Assembly (NCBI GenBank): GCA_947561395.2
Contig: OX387191.1
Coordinates: 40,613,439-40,677,438, forward strand
Origin: Buxus sempervirens
Lineage: Eukaryota; Streptophyta; Magnoliopsida; Buxales; Buxaceae
Length of the DNA stretch: 64,000 bases
Direction: 5' to 3'
Shown here in pieces: positions 9,990 through 20,614 of the stretch. A program made the position numbers and the translations under genes. The notes under the pieces were generated by a model. It worked only from the letters and a program-made list of their open reading frames with translations. It did no database searches and was not told the DNA's origin. Position 1 is the first letter of the stretch, and each line of letters opens with the position of its first letter.

Positions 9990-11717
9990 ATGGCCCCTAA
10001 GACCAGAGCCTCATCTTCTAAACCTAAGACATCCTCCAGGAAAGCCAATAAGAAACCCAGGACTGATTCATTTGATAATTCAATCTTCATCAATTGGAAG
10101 GCCAAGAAGATGTACGATAATAATATCAGCCACAGAAAAATCTTGCTTGAAAGAGGGGTTATTCTAGAAGACTTCCCCGAGTCTATTCGTGCAGCATTTA
10201 CCGAGAGAGGATGGGATAACCTCTTCACCAACTTCCTGCTCCCATCCCAACACCTAGTATATGAATTCTATTCAAACATCCACAACATCGCAGACAGTCC
10301 CGCATCCTTCGATACCTCTCTCAGAAGGCAGCCCATCCATGTAGATTCTGATACCATCGCTGGGGCCCTAGGTATTCCGAGAGTTGAAAATCCTGAATTC
10401 CCGTATGTTGATGCTCCCTTACCACATTTGCTCAATGAAGTGGCTGCTTGTTTACTGACCACTGAGAGGGAGGGGGACTATGAGGGCAAAGCTCTGGATT
10501 CCTCCAAGTTTACATTTGACACCTCATTCATATATAAAATCCAATGCTCTAACCTTGCGCCGGTGAGTCACAGATCAACTGTGCCTCCTATGAGAGCACT
10601 CTTGCTTTATGCATTGGTCAAGAGGCATTCAATTGATGTTCCCACCATCATGATTTCGTCTATGCTTGACTGTTTTCTCGATACCAAACATAGGTGTGGA
10701 CTTCCTCTCGGGTGTGCCATTGCAAAGATAGTCAAGATGCATCAAATTGACTTCCCCGAGTATGAGTTACTTGCTCCCCTTCCTCCTATCAGTACTGCAA
10801 CATATAATAAGTCCAAGGGGCAATACAACAAGTCTCATCCTGCTCCTCCACCCCCTCCCCCTGTTCCAGGGGTCCATGCTCCTGCTCCTCCATCTCCTCC
10901 CCCTACTGGTGAAGATGCTCCTGCTCCTTCATCTCCTCCCCCTGCGGGTGAAGATGCTCCTACTCTTCCATATCCTCCCTCCAATGTTTCTATAGGACAT
11001 GAGCATGATCTTCCTCTCTTGGAGTCTGCTACACATGATCAACCTGTGGAACCTGATATTCCATCCTCATCGGCGCTTGCTCCTGCTGCTGCTCCTATAG
11101 ACCAAACAACTTCTTCCCAATTTCCTCATGGACTCGCATCAATCCTTTCACAGGTTATGGGCATGCAATGTGAGTTGATGAATCAAACCAAGCTACTTCT
11201 TGAGAACCAGGAGACGATGAAGCAGCAGATAAAACAATTGTACGATGGTCAGCTTGCATACAAGCATGAAACTGATTGCCACGTTGCTAAGATGGAACAT
11301 CTTCTTCAGAACATAGAAGGTGACACCTACTCTACGAAAAAGGACATACGAGAACTGATTAAGCCGAAGTTTGCACAAATTGACACCAAGTTGAATTGGG
11401 TTAGGACAATAGTATGGAATGCTGATGACACACTAAAAGCAGTGCATGAGAAGCAGACCAGGCTGAACGAGATATATTTGGAGATGCAACAAGACTACAG
11501 CCGGGCCATGAAGCACTTTGAATTGGAAAATCAGGAGCTTCACAGGCTGAATAGGGATAGGAGAGAACAAAGGACAGTTGTCGATACAGCTTCTCAAGGT
11601 GTCGTTGGAGAGCAAATTCCTCCAAGTGATGCGGAGTACATTCGAGATGAACATTTGTTGCTTGAATCCCTTGAGCCTGCACACAAAGTTCCTGATCCAG
11701 CAGGGCCTACCCCATAG
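9990..11717 (+). CDS. Putative plant transposon protein, copy 2 (575 aa, open)
   Basis: This is a single uninterrupted frame. A basic N-terminus (MAPKTRASSS, 1-25) is followed by a globular domain (about 40-255) with LVYEFYSNI, IAGALGIPRVE, PPMRALLLYALVKRHSIDVP and GLPLGCAIAKIV. Then come a proline-rich stretch (about 285-330) with two to three degenerate units of the type APAPSSPPPAGED, and a long C-terminal coiled-coil region (about 385-545). The central domain shares its pattern with the gene at 4589-5884 and with the recalled family PF20167 (putative plant transposon protein). No catalytic motif is evident, and a DNA-binding or structural accessory role is only a guess. It converges on the Ulp1-like gene. 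An open frame of this length beside broken partners suggests recent activity or retained function. Confidence 0.75.
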   Translation: MAPKTRASSSKPKTSSRKANKKPRTDSFDNSIFINWKAKKMYDNNISHRKILLERGVILEDFPESIRAAFTERGWDNLFTNFLLPSQHLVYEFYSNIHNIADSPASFDTSLRRQPIHVDSDTIAGALGIPRVENPEFPYVDAPLPHLLNEVAACLLTTEREGDYEGKALDSSKFTFDTSFIYKIQCSNLAPVSHRSTVPPMRALLLYALVKRHSIDVPTIMISSMLDCFLDTKHRCGLPLGCAIAKIVKMHQIDFPEYELLAPLPPISTATYNKSKGQYNKSHPAPPPPPPVPGVHAPAPPSPPPTGEDAPAPSSPPPAGEDAPTLPYPPSNVSIGHEHDLPLLESATHDQPVEPDIPSSSALAPAAAPIDQTTSSQFPHGLASILSQVMGMQCELMNQTKLLLENQETMKQQIKQLYDGQLAYKHETDCHVAKMEHLLQNIEGDTYSTKKDIRELIKPKFAQIDTKLNWVRTIVWNADDTLKAVHEKQTRLNEIYLEMQQDYSRAMKHFELENQELHRLNRDRREQRTVVDTASQGVVGEQIPPSDAEYIRDEHLLLESLEPAHKVPDPAGPTP

Positions 11718-13042
11718 TCTTGAACCTCTTTTCATGTCTTTTGAGTATCGAATGCATCTAATTTGACCATCTTTTTTTACTTATGTGCCTGTAAAACGTT
11801 GCGATAAGTGCATGCAAAGCAAATATTGTTTGGTCTTAGCTTTCATTTGTCATATTCCTCTATCTCCCCAATACACACACATTGGGTCTAGCATGTCGTA
11901 ATGCGTGTACATGCAAAACAACCAGTCCAAGGTGCCACTTATATTAGCCTATGGTAATGAACTTCCACCTATAAGACTAAGGTATTATACGAAATGATTA
12001 AAATCTGCAACGAAGGCTGTGGGAAGACGGGGAATGCAAAAAAAGTCAGCTTATATTACGTATTAATCTTGAGATACCCTTCCAAACGTGCCTACGTATC
12101 CCCCAAATCAGCCCAGGGTACCCCCTACACGAGCCTTAATTTATCCACAAAAAATTCTCCAAATTAAGGGGAGAGTACCTCCAAGTAACACTTAGGTACC
12201 CCAAAGGTAAATTTAAGGTACCCCACAAGAAACCCGAAGGTACCCACACATACAAAATAGTGGGAGCACATTCAACGCGCGAATGTTTCCTGGTAACGCT
12301 CGCGCGTACTGTGCACTTTAAAACTGCAACGTGCGGGCGTTAATGATTAATGTCCGCGCGTTTTGTTCATTATCAATTCCTACTTGGGGGTACCTCCGGC
12401 TTACTTATGGGTTACCTTAATATTAATTTTGGGGGTACCTGGGTATTACTTAGGGGTACCCTTCCATTATTTCGCATCATACTTTTCGGTACCTCAATGT
12501 TTTATTGGGGGGGGGGGGTACTTTGGCTTATTTGCTGATGTAAATTAGGCTTATTTTGTGGGGGCCTTGGCCTTATTTCGGCGTGTACTCAACTCTTACT
12601 AGGTGACACCTAAGCTTATATGGGGTGGGGGTGGTACATTGTGCTAGTTAGGGGGTTACCTTACCCTTCACACGAACCATACCGTCATTTTGTTTTGGGG
12701 GGAGTACCTAATGTATAGTAACTTGTTTTAAAATTTGGCGTAATTTACGATCAATGAGTTTGACGAATCTGTGGCAGAACTTGAGCAATCAAAATAACCA
12801 AGCTTTTATTCAATGGATACAATGTCCTATGCACACAATACTTTACAAAAATCTGATCGTGAAACATCATAAAAAACTAAACATGCCATAAAAGTAAAAT
12901 CCAAGTGAATGCTTGATTCAGCTACAGCATTCATTACAGGAACATTCTTGTTCTCAAATAAATACATAAAGATTCCCCAAAAATTAAAATTTTAGTTTGA
13001 CGCATGTATAATATAAAAATGTTAATGCATCGAACTCTCCCC
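11718..13042. repeat. Convergent intergenic array with CGCGCG core
   Basis: After about 200 bp of 3' flank, GGTACC repeats run in one orientation (about 11930-12240), then a core at 12270-12365 (variants of AACGCGCGAATGTT and TAATGTCCGCGCGTT), then reversed repeats (about 12380-12730) including a run of ten G near 12508. The rest (12731-13042) is AT-rich 3' flank of the minus-strand gene. The arrangement mirrors the gap at 3622-4588. Confidence 0.6.
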
Positions 13043-16000
13043 CTAGGTAGAACTCTTCTTCACAATATCATCATTCACCGTGTTTTCTTCGTGGAGGATC
13101 ATCTCACTCACAATGCTTCTTCTGAAGCTCGGAATATCATTCTATTCAAAAATAACAAAACTATATTAATAATGTGATCATTTGGAGCTTTTGAAAACAC
13201 AACTGGATAGGTTAGGAGTTGTAGCGTACCTGCGTGAATCGAGGAGAAAGTTCTCCTCTCCAGTAAGCGGCGAAGTTCATGGTGAAGATTCCACAGTCAT
13301 GGCTACAAAAGATGCGATTACAATTTAATGCTATTAATATCATATCGTAGTAAGGATAGAAAAGAAAGTATAGGTGGAAAACGTACGGGTTGCCTTGCCG
13401 AAGAAGCTTAAGAGTCTCTGCTTTCGTCCTTGGAAATTTGCTTACTAAAACTTCCTTTTCCCATTGCCAGGTGCATATAATATCTAATCCTTTTAGCTGA
13501 AATATAAAAATTGATACTTAATAACAACATTAGTGACACAAGAAATTATTAGGCTGATCACTTACCACTCCAGTGAGAACTTCGTGGGTTCTCCACACCT
13601 TCATCGAGTTCAAAAAAAATACTTTCTTCTTATTCATGTCAACAACACATATGTACCAATGTTCTTGCTCCAATATGGGGAAAAACAACTGCATACAAAC
13701 ATATTTATTACCCCTACCCTATTAAAAGATCCCAGCAACAATGGTGAGTTAAGCTTACCATTTTGTAGTTGACCACATTCAGTAGGTACGATGGATCAAA
13801 TTGATCAGTAAGTCTGGCAAGGTCTCGGTTTTCTTCTACCTTGCAAAAAGTTTGAAAAGTTATAATATAAGTTCAACAGGATTATTATAGACATTGTCAA
13901 ATGATTTTGAAGAATGTCGTAGTAATTACCCCAATATCTGACATGAAGAAGTAGCATGGGCCTCCAACCTGCCGTTCTTGGAAATTCAGCATCTGCATGT
14001 AGCAATCCAAGATCTACATAGAAAAAAATAAAATCTAAGAATCCAAATATTTATGCGATCTGACAAGATACTTTGGTTGTTAGACTCCTACCTAGTTGGT
14101 AACCAATTTCTCAGGCTTCAAACACTCGAACTCATTGCGGGCAAAGAAGATATCGAAGAATCTCACCAAAACCTCGCTACATATATATCCCACAAAAGAA
14201 ACAATCAAACCATACGCAACAATTTACAAAGAAACAACGCATAAAACATAAATATGTGAAAGTACGTACTCTGGATTGAGGTCCTCACGGAATGCATAGT
14301 CGCAGACCGCGCATCCAACATCCACCAGAGTCCTACTAGAAGATGCCTCCACTAGTTTGCTTCCCTACAAGTTTATTAAAAATTCCAAAAAATGAATATA
14401 TGTCTGTCAACCTAATTCTAACTGAAAAACATAAAACAATTCCTTTAGAAAAACTGAGAACAAACATACCAATGGTTGTATGGCCGGATCTGCAGTGTTC
14501 AGATGCAGCAACAACCTAGCCTCCGCACGTTGATCATCGCCAGATGGCACCTGAAATATATTTCATGTAGGTCACACGATCATTACATCGACAATTTTGC
14601 TCTTCAATCTACTATAGTAAAGTTTTACATGAATGGTTGACATGCAATTAGACATCCAATTATATACTACTTACCGTTTGCGTTGGCCTCTCGGCATCGA
14701 GCGATTGCTTACTCTTTCTGGCCCTTTTCTTTTTCTCCCCGGTGATGGTTGTAAAAGGACTCCTTTTTGCCCTGCCGGGCACCTTCATTCGTTTCAATCT
14801 CGGAGCTTCAACGGGTTGAAATGGAACGATTGACCCTTCATATTCTCCCGCTATTGGATCCGGGATACATTCCGCCCTAAGTTCAATATCTTCCATCGGC
14901 GACACTGGGCAAGGGCCCTCCGGTGCAGAAGCAACGTTCATTGGAACCTCAAATGGTTCACGTGGACATTCAGGGGCAGAGTAGCTTCGGTAGTCACGAG
15001 CATATCCAACAAGCTCGAGAACCATCTCTCTTAATTCAGCTTGCCCTACTTCAAGATTGCTTATCATCAACTTCAATTTCTCCATCTAAACAAATCAAGC
15101 CACAAACATTTGCATTTCTATAAGATCTGGAACTTATAATGAATAATGACAAAAACCGAATTCCATTACCTCCTCCAAAGCCTTCAATCTCGGGGATTCG
15201 GCTACCTCACGCTGAAGGGCAGAAACTACCTTCGTTAGCTTCTTTATCGCTGCCCTCAATTTATCCTGCTAAAACACACAATCAAGTAAAATTTATGTCC
15301 ATGTACGTATAATGAATATTGATATTGAGTACCCCCTATTCGAAAATATAAATACAATATAATATAATATAATATACCTTCTTCCTCCCCTTTGATTTAT
15401 CGGACTCCGGAACATTTTCATATTCAATATGGTCTGGAGTTTTCATGTCATTTTCCTTTCCTTCTTTCTCCCTCTCCAACACATCCTCATCATTCCACAT
15501 GGTGATGAGAGGAGCTGTTGCATCCAAGCCTATCGCGGTCCTATCCATGCGTAAACATTCATAATAGAATATCTGCGATTGAGTAAACATTTCTTCCATT
15601 ACAATTTAAGCATACCAAATATATGAAATGTGTGTATAACAATAATTTACCTTTAGAAAAACCAAACAACCATTGACATATATTTGGTGCTTCTCCTTGT
15701 ATCGGCGGATTGCGGCAATGAGCCAATCAAGAACCAACTTCGACCAGTTGAGGGTACGGAGTCCCTCCATATCCATTACGAGATTTAAGAACTTTGTGCT
15801 GGCCTCCAGCTTAGCTTGAGGGCATAAAAATGAGCCCAATGCAAGCAATACAAAAAGCCTCAAAAAATCTTTATCCACCGTCTCCTTCTCTTGCAGTCTT
15901 CTCTCCAGCTCTCCTAAAGGTATCTTACCCTTATCATCACAATACATTTTCTTTAATTCTGTGAGGTCGTTTTCCACCTCATCGATTTCTATAGTCTCCC

Positions 16001-16267
16001 CGACAGAGGTCACCCCCAATATCCGCTGAACATTAGGAGGTGATATATCAAACGTCCTTCCACTTCAAGGCAACATTTATCGGGATCAAATGAAGCCAAT
16101 AAGGATGCAATGTTGCCCTTATAACAGTGTTTAATCGTCATATCAAGAAGGCTTCCCAGCCCAATTTCTCTAACAGCTAGCCTCTGGGACTCATTCAACC
16201 TTTCGATAATTTTTAGCAGTCGTTGAGGAGTACATCTATTGCGAACTCCTTCCCCGCTTGGTGTCAT
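13043..16267 (-). pseudogene. Ulp1-like cysteine protease of transposon type, 13 exons
   Basis: Minus-strand exons with GT-AG borders: 16267-15651, 15572-15378, 15268-15170, 15085-14675, 14550-14470, 14364-14270, 14176-14092 (or 14104), 14013-13930, 13839-13759, 13688-13566, 13496-13387, 13302-13230, 13141-13043; all phases fit. Exon 1 has the plant Ulp1-transposon N-terminal domain (LNWSKLVLDWLIAAI, NGCLVFLK). The middle (15268-14675) is coiled coil then Lys/Arg-rich. The C48 core spans the last exons: His in EQEHWYICVVD, Gln in RQGNP, Cys in HDCGIFTMNF. The usual catalytic Asp is Asn (FFLNSM). One base appears lost near 16056 in exon 1, and a TAG precedes the 14092 donor unless the 14104 donor is used. 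Length would be about 715 residues. The family removes SUMO-like tags; activity here is doubtful. Confidence 0.8.
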
Positions 16268-16369
16268 TTATCTACAAATAAATATACAAATTGATAAAAA
16301 AAAACTTTACAATGTGACTATTTACATGTGCCATCTATAAAATCAAAATGTAAATTGAAATACGCCTTA

Positions 16370-17290
16370 CGTACCCCATAAATATGCATTTTGTACCCCA
16401 CAAATAAGAATTGGGTACCCACAAATAGGCCCCCTAAATTGGTTTACCTACACCTACAAATTGGCTTACCAAAACCCAATTAAGCCTTAGGTACCCCCAA
16501 CAAAATAAGGCTTTCGTACCCCACAAATAAGCCTTGGGTATCCCCAAATATCCCCCCCCCCCCCCCCAAAATGTTCTAAGTACACCCCAAAAATGCCTTG
16601 GTACAAACAAGTGAGCCTTAGGTACTAGCCCCATAAGCCTTGGGTAACCCACCAATTATGAATTAATTGGGGAGGGGAGAGGAATCTAAGCCTTACTTCC
16701 CAAGATTTTCATCACGATTAAGTACAGGATTAATCGTGACCTGGCGATTAGGTGCGGCGATTAATTAGACGACTAATCGCGGATTTGCGATTAACTGTAA
16801 GCAGTGAAACATTGTCTCTGTTTCGTAGCGATTAGGTCTTAGGACAAATCGCCGAATCACGATTTCAGGAAGTACCTTAGCCTTATATTGGGGATACCTT
16901 GGGCTTATATTGTGGGTACTGTAGGTTTAGGGGGTACCTTAGGCTAATTTTGGTGAGTGGGTTTGGCTTACCATGGGGTACCTTAGGTTTATATGGGAGC
17001 TACCTTAGGCTTATATGCGGTACCTTGGGCTTAGAGTGGGGTACCTTAATCTGATTTGTGGGGCGTACTTATGGGTTATTTGACTGGGGGTACCTACGCT
17101 TTGTTTGGGGGTGCCTGTGAATTAAATGGGGATGTAGCTAATGCTTATTTGGAGGGTACCATAGGTTTATTTGTTGACTACGAAAATGTTTTTTGGAGAG
17201 CTCTTCGGACGTACCTAAAGCTTAACTCAGCAGGTACCCATCGTTATTTGGAGCAGTACCTTTGGCTTATTTCGCCTAGTACCCATGGCT
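16370..17290. repeat. Right-end array with ATTAATCG core
   Basis: GGTACC repeats in one orientation (16370-16650, with a long C run near 16550), a GATTAATCG core (16700-16860) with the CTCTGTTTCGTAGCGATTA motif (minus-strand form of the left-end motif), then reversed repeats to about 17290. The motif lies some 550 bp upstream of the Ulp1-like ATG and in the same orientation as that gene. Beyond 17290 the repeats stop, which I take as the right limit of the element. Confidence 0.55.
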
Positions 17291-18449
17291 CCTTATGTAT
17301 ACATTTGGTCATTATATTATAAAATTAAATTAGGGCTTACAGTCGTCTTTCAATGAGGCTGGTGGCTGTCGTGGTGGTCCCTCACTTACGAAGTTCTTGT
17401 GATGGTGGTGGTCCCTTTCTTTCGCTAAGTGGGCGCGCACGTTTGTAAGAAAGGGAAACCTCTGTGAAGCAAATGCAGTATGATCTTGTCCTTTTCGTAT
17501 GCGATGAGGATGACGAAGACGAAGAAGGTCCAGAAATGTCGGGTAAGGTGCGGACGTGGAGAGGATCCTAAATTAAATAAAATGTTTCGCACGTCTTCAT
17601 CAAGACGAGGAGATTGCCGAGGACAAAGCCGAGGAGAATTTTAATAGTTTTTTAAGCGTTTCGTTCAAAATTACGCTACTACCCTTCGCTTATTCTGGTC
17701 CGTTGGATTGCGCTTCATAGACGATGCGTTGCTTCACAGAGGATGCGCTTCACAGAGGATCCGAGCGCCACCTTTTCACCTTTGAAATCGCCTTTGATAC
17801 TCACACTCGCCGCTTCTTTCTCAAAACAACCAACAGCTACCATGACAACAAAACTGTGACAGCAAAGAATTGGAATATACGTACCATCACAACAAAACCA
17901 AATAAAAGTCCATTGTACCAGAAAAGAAGTTGATATTTTTCTCTTTTTTTTCCTTTGCGTTTTTTTTGGGTAAATTACAAAAGCTTGCATTTGAATTCGA
18001 TAATACTAGGGGAAGGCATAAATGATGCATATGGCAAAACAATAATGCAATTCTTTTATTCCTCAAAACATTTGAATATGCATTTGAAATTACTTGATTA
18101 GTTAATGGTAGTTATCAAGTTAATTAGATAAGTGTACGCAACTAATTATTAGATAAAAGTGAATAGAAGTAAAAGTGAAGGGCATTTTGTATAATAGTCA
18201 GTAATTACTAAGATAAATAAATGCAAACAACAAATTGGAGATAAAAATGAACATAAGTAAACTGCATTTTGGGCATCAAACGTCAGTTGAGAATCTCAAG
18301 GTTCTCTTCATACAATAGAATGACAAGATGCATTCATTCATATTTCAAAAATAACATCGAGCTCCCATTCACATATGATTGGTTATAATGTTTGCATTCG
18401 CTCTATCAAGTTATGATTAGTTGGCTATACATTAATAAATTTTATTAGT
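17291..18449. other. Non-coding flank right of the Mutator-like complex
   Basis: I see no gene or recognisable element here. The first 350 bp are relatively GC-rich with a GATGACGAAGACGAAGAA acidic-codon-like run near 17508; the rest is AT-rich. The short open frames lack any familiar motif. Confidence 0.5.
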
Positions 18450-18458
18450 TTTATATTA

Positions 18459-18851
18459 GGGATAATTACAGTTACCTCCTTGAGGTTTTAGACAATCCAA
18501 TTTTCCCTTTTGAAATTTTGAAATACCAATTTACCACCTTGAGGTTTTTCTATGTAACAATTTGCCCATTCTAGAGGTTTGATTGGTATGACAGAAAGAG
18601 AAAAAAAAATATACATTTTGCAACTTTGTCCCCTTTCAAATACTGAGATTATCCTTCAGTACATGGGTTAGAATAAAAGGAACAAGTTATTACTATAAAA
18701 TTTTTTTTATCTTGCCACCTCATTGGACAAACCTCAAAAAGCAGGAAACTATCCCACAAAGCAAACTTTAAGGTGGCTAATTGATATTTCAAAATTCTCA
18801 AATGGGAAGTGAGATTGTCTAAACCCTCAAGGGGTAAACTATAATTATCCC
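18459..18851. mobile_element. 393-bp MITE with 9-bp target duplication
   Basis: The ends are inverted repeats of about 75 bp (GGGATAATTACAGTTACC left, complement of AAACTATAATTATCCC right), imperfect but clear. TTTATATTA is repeated exactly at 18450-18458 and 18852-18860. A 9-bp duplication is the size typical of Mutator-like elements. It carries no coding sequence. Its ends do not resemble the GGTACC arrays, so it is probably not driven by the transposase of the left-hand complex. Confidence 0.85.
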
Positions 18852-18860
18852 TTTATATTA

Positions 18861-19932
18861 TTTTACTTGTCCAAAGTTAGTAATTTAGCTAAATGAGACT
18901 TTAACCTTGTTAAAAACATTTTAAGTTTCATATTTAACCTTATGTAAGTTGAATTATTATTTTGCTTTTACACTTATTTTCTTATTAAAGTTAAACTACA
19001 TGGTGTGCACATGTAGAGTGCACTTAGGAGTCGCCACTACTTTATTTGGGTTCAGGTAGACACTTGGATTAATTTAAGGTTGGTCTACATCATGAATCTT
19101 GAGTAAGTAACTTGATTGTCTACTTCGATACAGCTTACGTAATCATTAAATCATCATGTCTTAGATTACATGTGTAGGCCTTGGGTGCATGGTTTACCAG
19201 TCCGATATGGTTTGTACTAGCATCGGACCAGACTAGTCGAGTACCTAGTATCAGTCCATAAAACCATGCTTGGGTGGTTTGGCATACCTTTCATTTTTAT
19301 TCGTTATTAATCCTATAATGTGGTTGGTTTGATGGGCTGTGTTGGAAGGCTCACGGTCGAATTTAACTTTTTGGAGAAGCCCAAGTTTGAAAGCCCGATT
19401 CAGCCCAAGCCTTTTGCTGATTCAATTTCCAGTGCTGTTGAAAATGTTGATTAACGAGTATCTAGGTGCAGCAGTGTGCTAGGAAGCATAAGATTTTTTA
19501 GGGCATTAGCACATCTTAAGATTTTTTAGGGCATTAGCACATTTTAGATGGTGCAAGAGAAGGCAATGGTGTTAGCATCCTCATGGGTTATCTATCAAAT
19601 ATTATTGTCCATTTGTGGGAATTGCCTTTCCAAGATCCTAATTGGAAAGCCAGCTCATGGTTTGCTTGTAATAGGTGATGTAAACCTTTGAGCTTTTATG
19701 ACTAGTGGTAGAAGTCTTGTAACCTTGTACCCTATGTACAAGTGTTTACAGTAGTCTGTGCTCCTTGCTGTTTTTTTCTTCTTCAAGTCCATCTTCTCAT
19801 GGAGTGCATCTTTGATATCTTAATGCATCCTCTCATTATCTATCAAAAAAAAGTTTACTCACATTGAAATACTTTAGGTCCCTGATTTTTCATTTTCTTG
19901 CATCAAATATCAGTGACAAGTTTATGCATATT
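18861..19932. other. Non-coding DNA with a possible LINE tail
   Basis: A short tandem duplication (two units of about 29 bp beginning AAGATTTTTTAGGGC) lies near 19488-19545. Around 19700-19860 the sequence has the look of an L1-type 3' tail (a TTGTACCCTATGTACAAG word and an A run after ATTATCTATC), but I cannot define an element. No gene is seen. Confidence 0.35.
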
Positions 19933-19937
19933 GAAAT

Positions 19938-20571
19938 TGTTGTGGTGAAGACTCATCACTTGTGAACGATTTACCTAAAACTTTGAAGTTCAAACAAGCC
20001 AACAAAGCAATGGTAATACACCAATCACACAAACCAAAGTATAAACAAGCTACTAAATGTGTAAGAAAATGAAGTAAGAGCACAACCACAAGCAAGAGAC
20101 AAGATTTAACGTGGTTTGGCACTAAGGCCTACGTCCACGGGCAATCCGGTAAGATGAAAATCCATTATCAATGGAAAAGATTAAAAAAGAGAGGATTTTA
20201 CAGACTTACCTCTCTATAAGCTTGATACATGAACCATTCACCCAACCCCCACAACTTGCAACCTTCCAAAATGTGTTTGTAACCCCAAACAACTATGAAA
20301 GAACCCCAATACCTTGGAATAAATCTTGCAAGAGATGGAATAGTGAAAAACCCTTGTCTATTCTCTCTCTATTTCTCTCCCCTTCTTTCTTTTAACAAAA
20401 CCCTATATAGTATCTTATAAACCCACATGAGAAAAACCCCTCTTTCATGTACCACACTAATGGTATATAAACTTTATTGTTGCATTTACATGAATACCCT
20501 CATATAAAGTAACAAGTCCAAGAGAAGAAAAGACACAAAGAAGTGATTTTATATCACTTCTCAACAATCTC
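19938..20571 (-). repeat. Copia 3' LTR
   Basis: This pairs with 30834-31481. GAAAT adjoins its outer edge. It is the downstream LTR of a minus-strand element. Confidence 0.9.
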
Positions 20572-20614
20572 CACCTTGATAGAAAATCACCTCGCCTTTG
20601 CCAAATCCACCAAC

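Larger units (their letters stand above)
1..17290. mobile_element. Four-gene Mutator-like element complex
   Basis: Four transposon-type genes lie in two convergent pairs (885-3621 plus with 4589-5884 minus; 9990-11717 plus with 13043-16267 minus). All gaps between them are filled with the same family of degenerate GGTACC arrays. Near both visible ends there is an ATTAATCG-rich core containing a GATGAAACAGAGAC motif, on the plus strand at about 384-405 and on the minus strand at about 16810-16835, so the ends are inverted relative to each other. MULEs that carry Ulp1-like genes are known (the Kaonashi type), and plant-transposon-domain genes are common near such elements; that all four genes belong to one mobile unit is my inference. 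The left terminus is outside the window and I found no terminal target duplication. Several smaller elements of one family lying side by side is the alternative. Confidence 0.5.

Noticed and set aside
1-17290. Virus-like or Polinton-type origin for the four-gene block
   Set aside because: No polymerase B, capsid, ATPase or retroviral-type integrase is seen; the genes are FAR1/MULE transposase, plant-transposon-domain proteins and an intron-rich Ulp1-like gene.
17715-17990. A 91-residue minus-strand frame as a gene
   Set aside because: It is a short frame over direct repeats of CTTCACAGAGGATG type, with no known motif.
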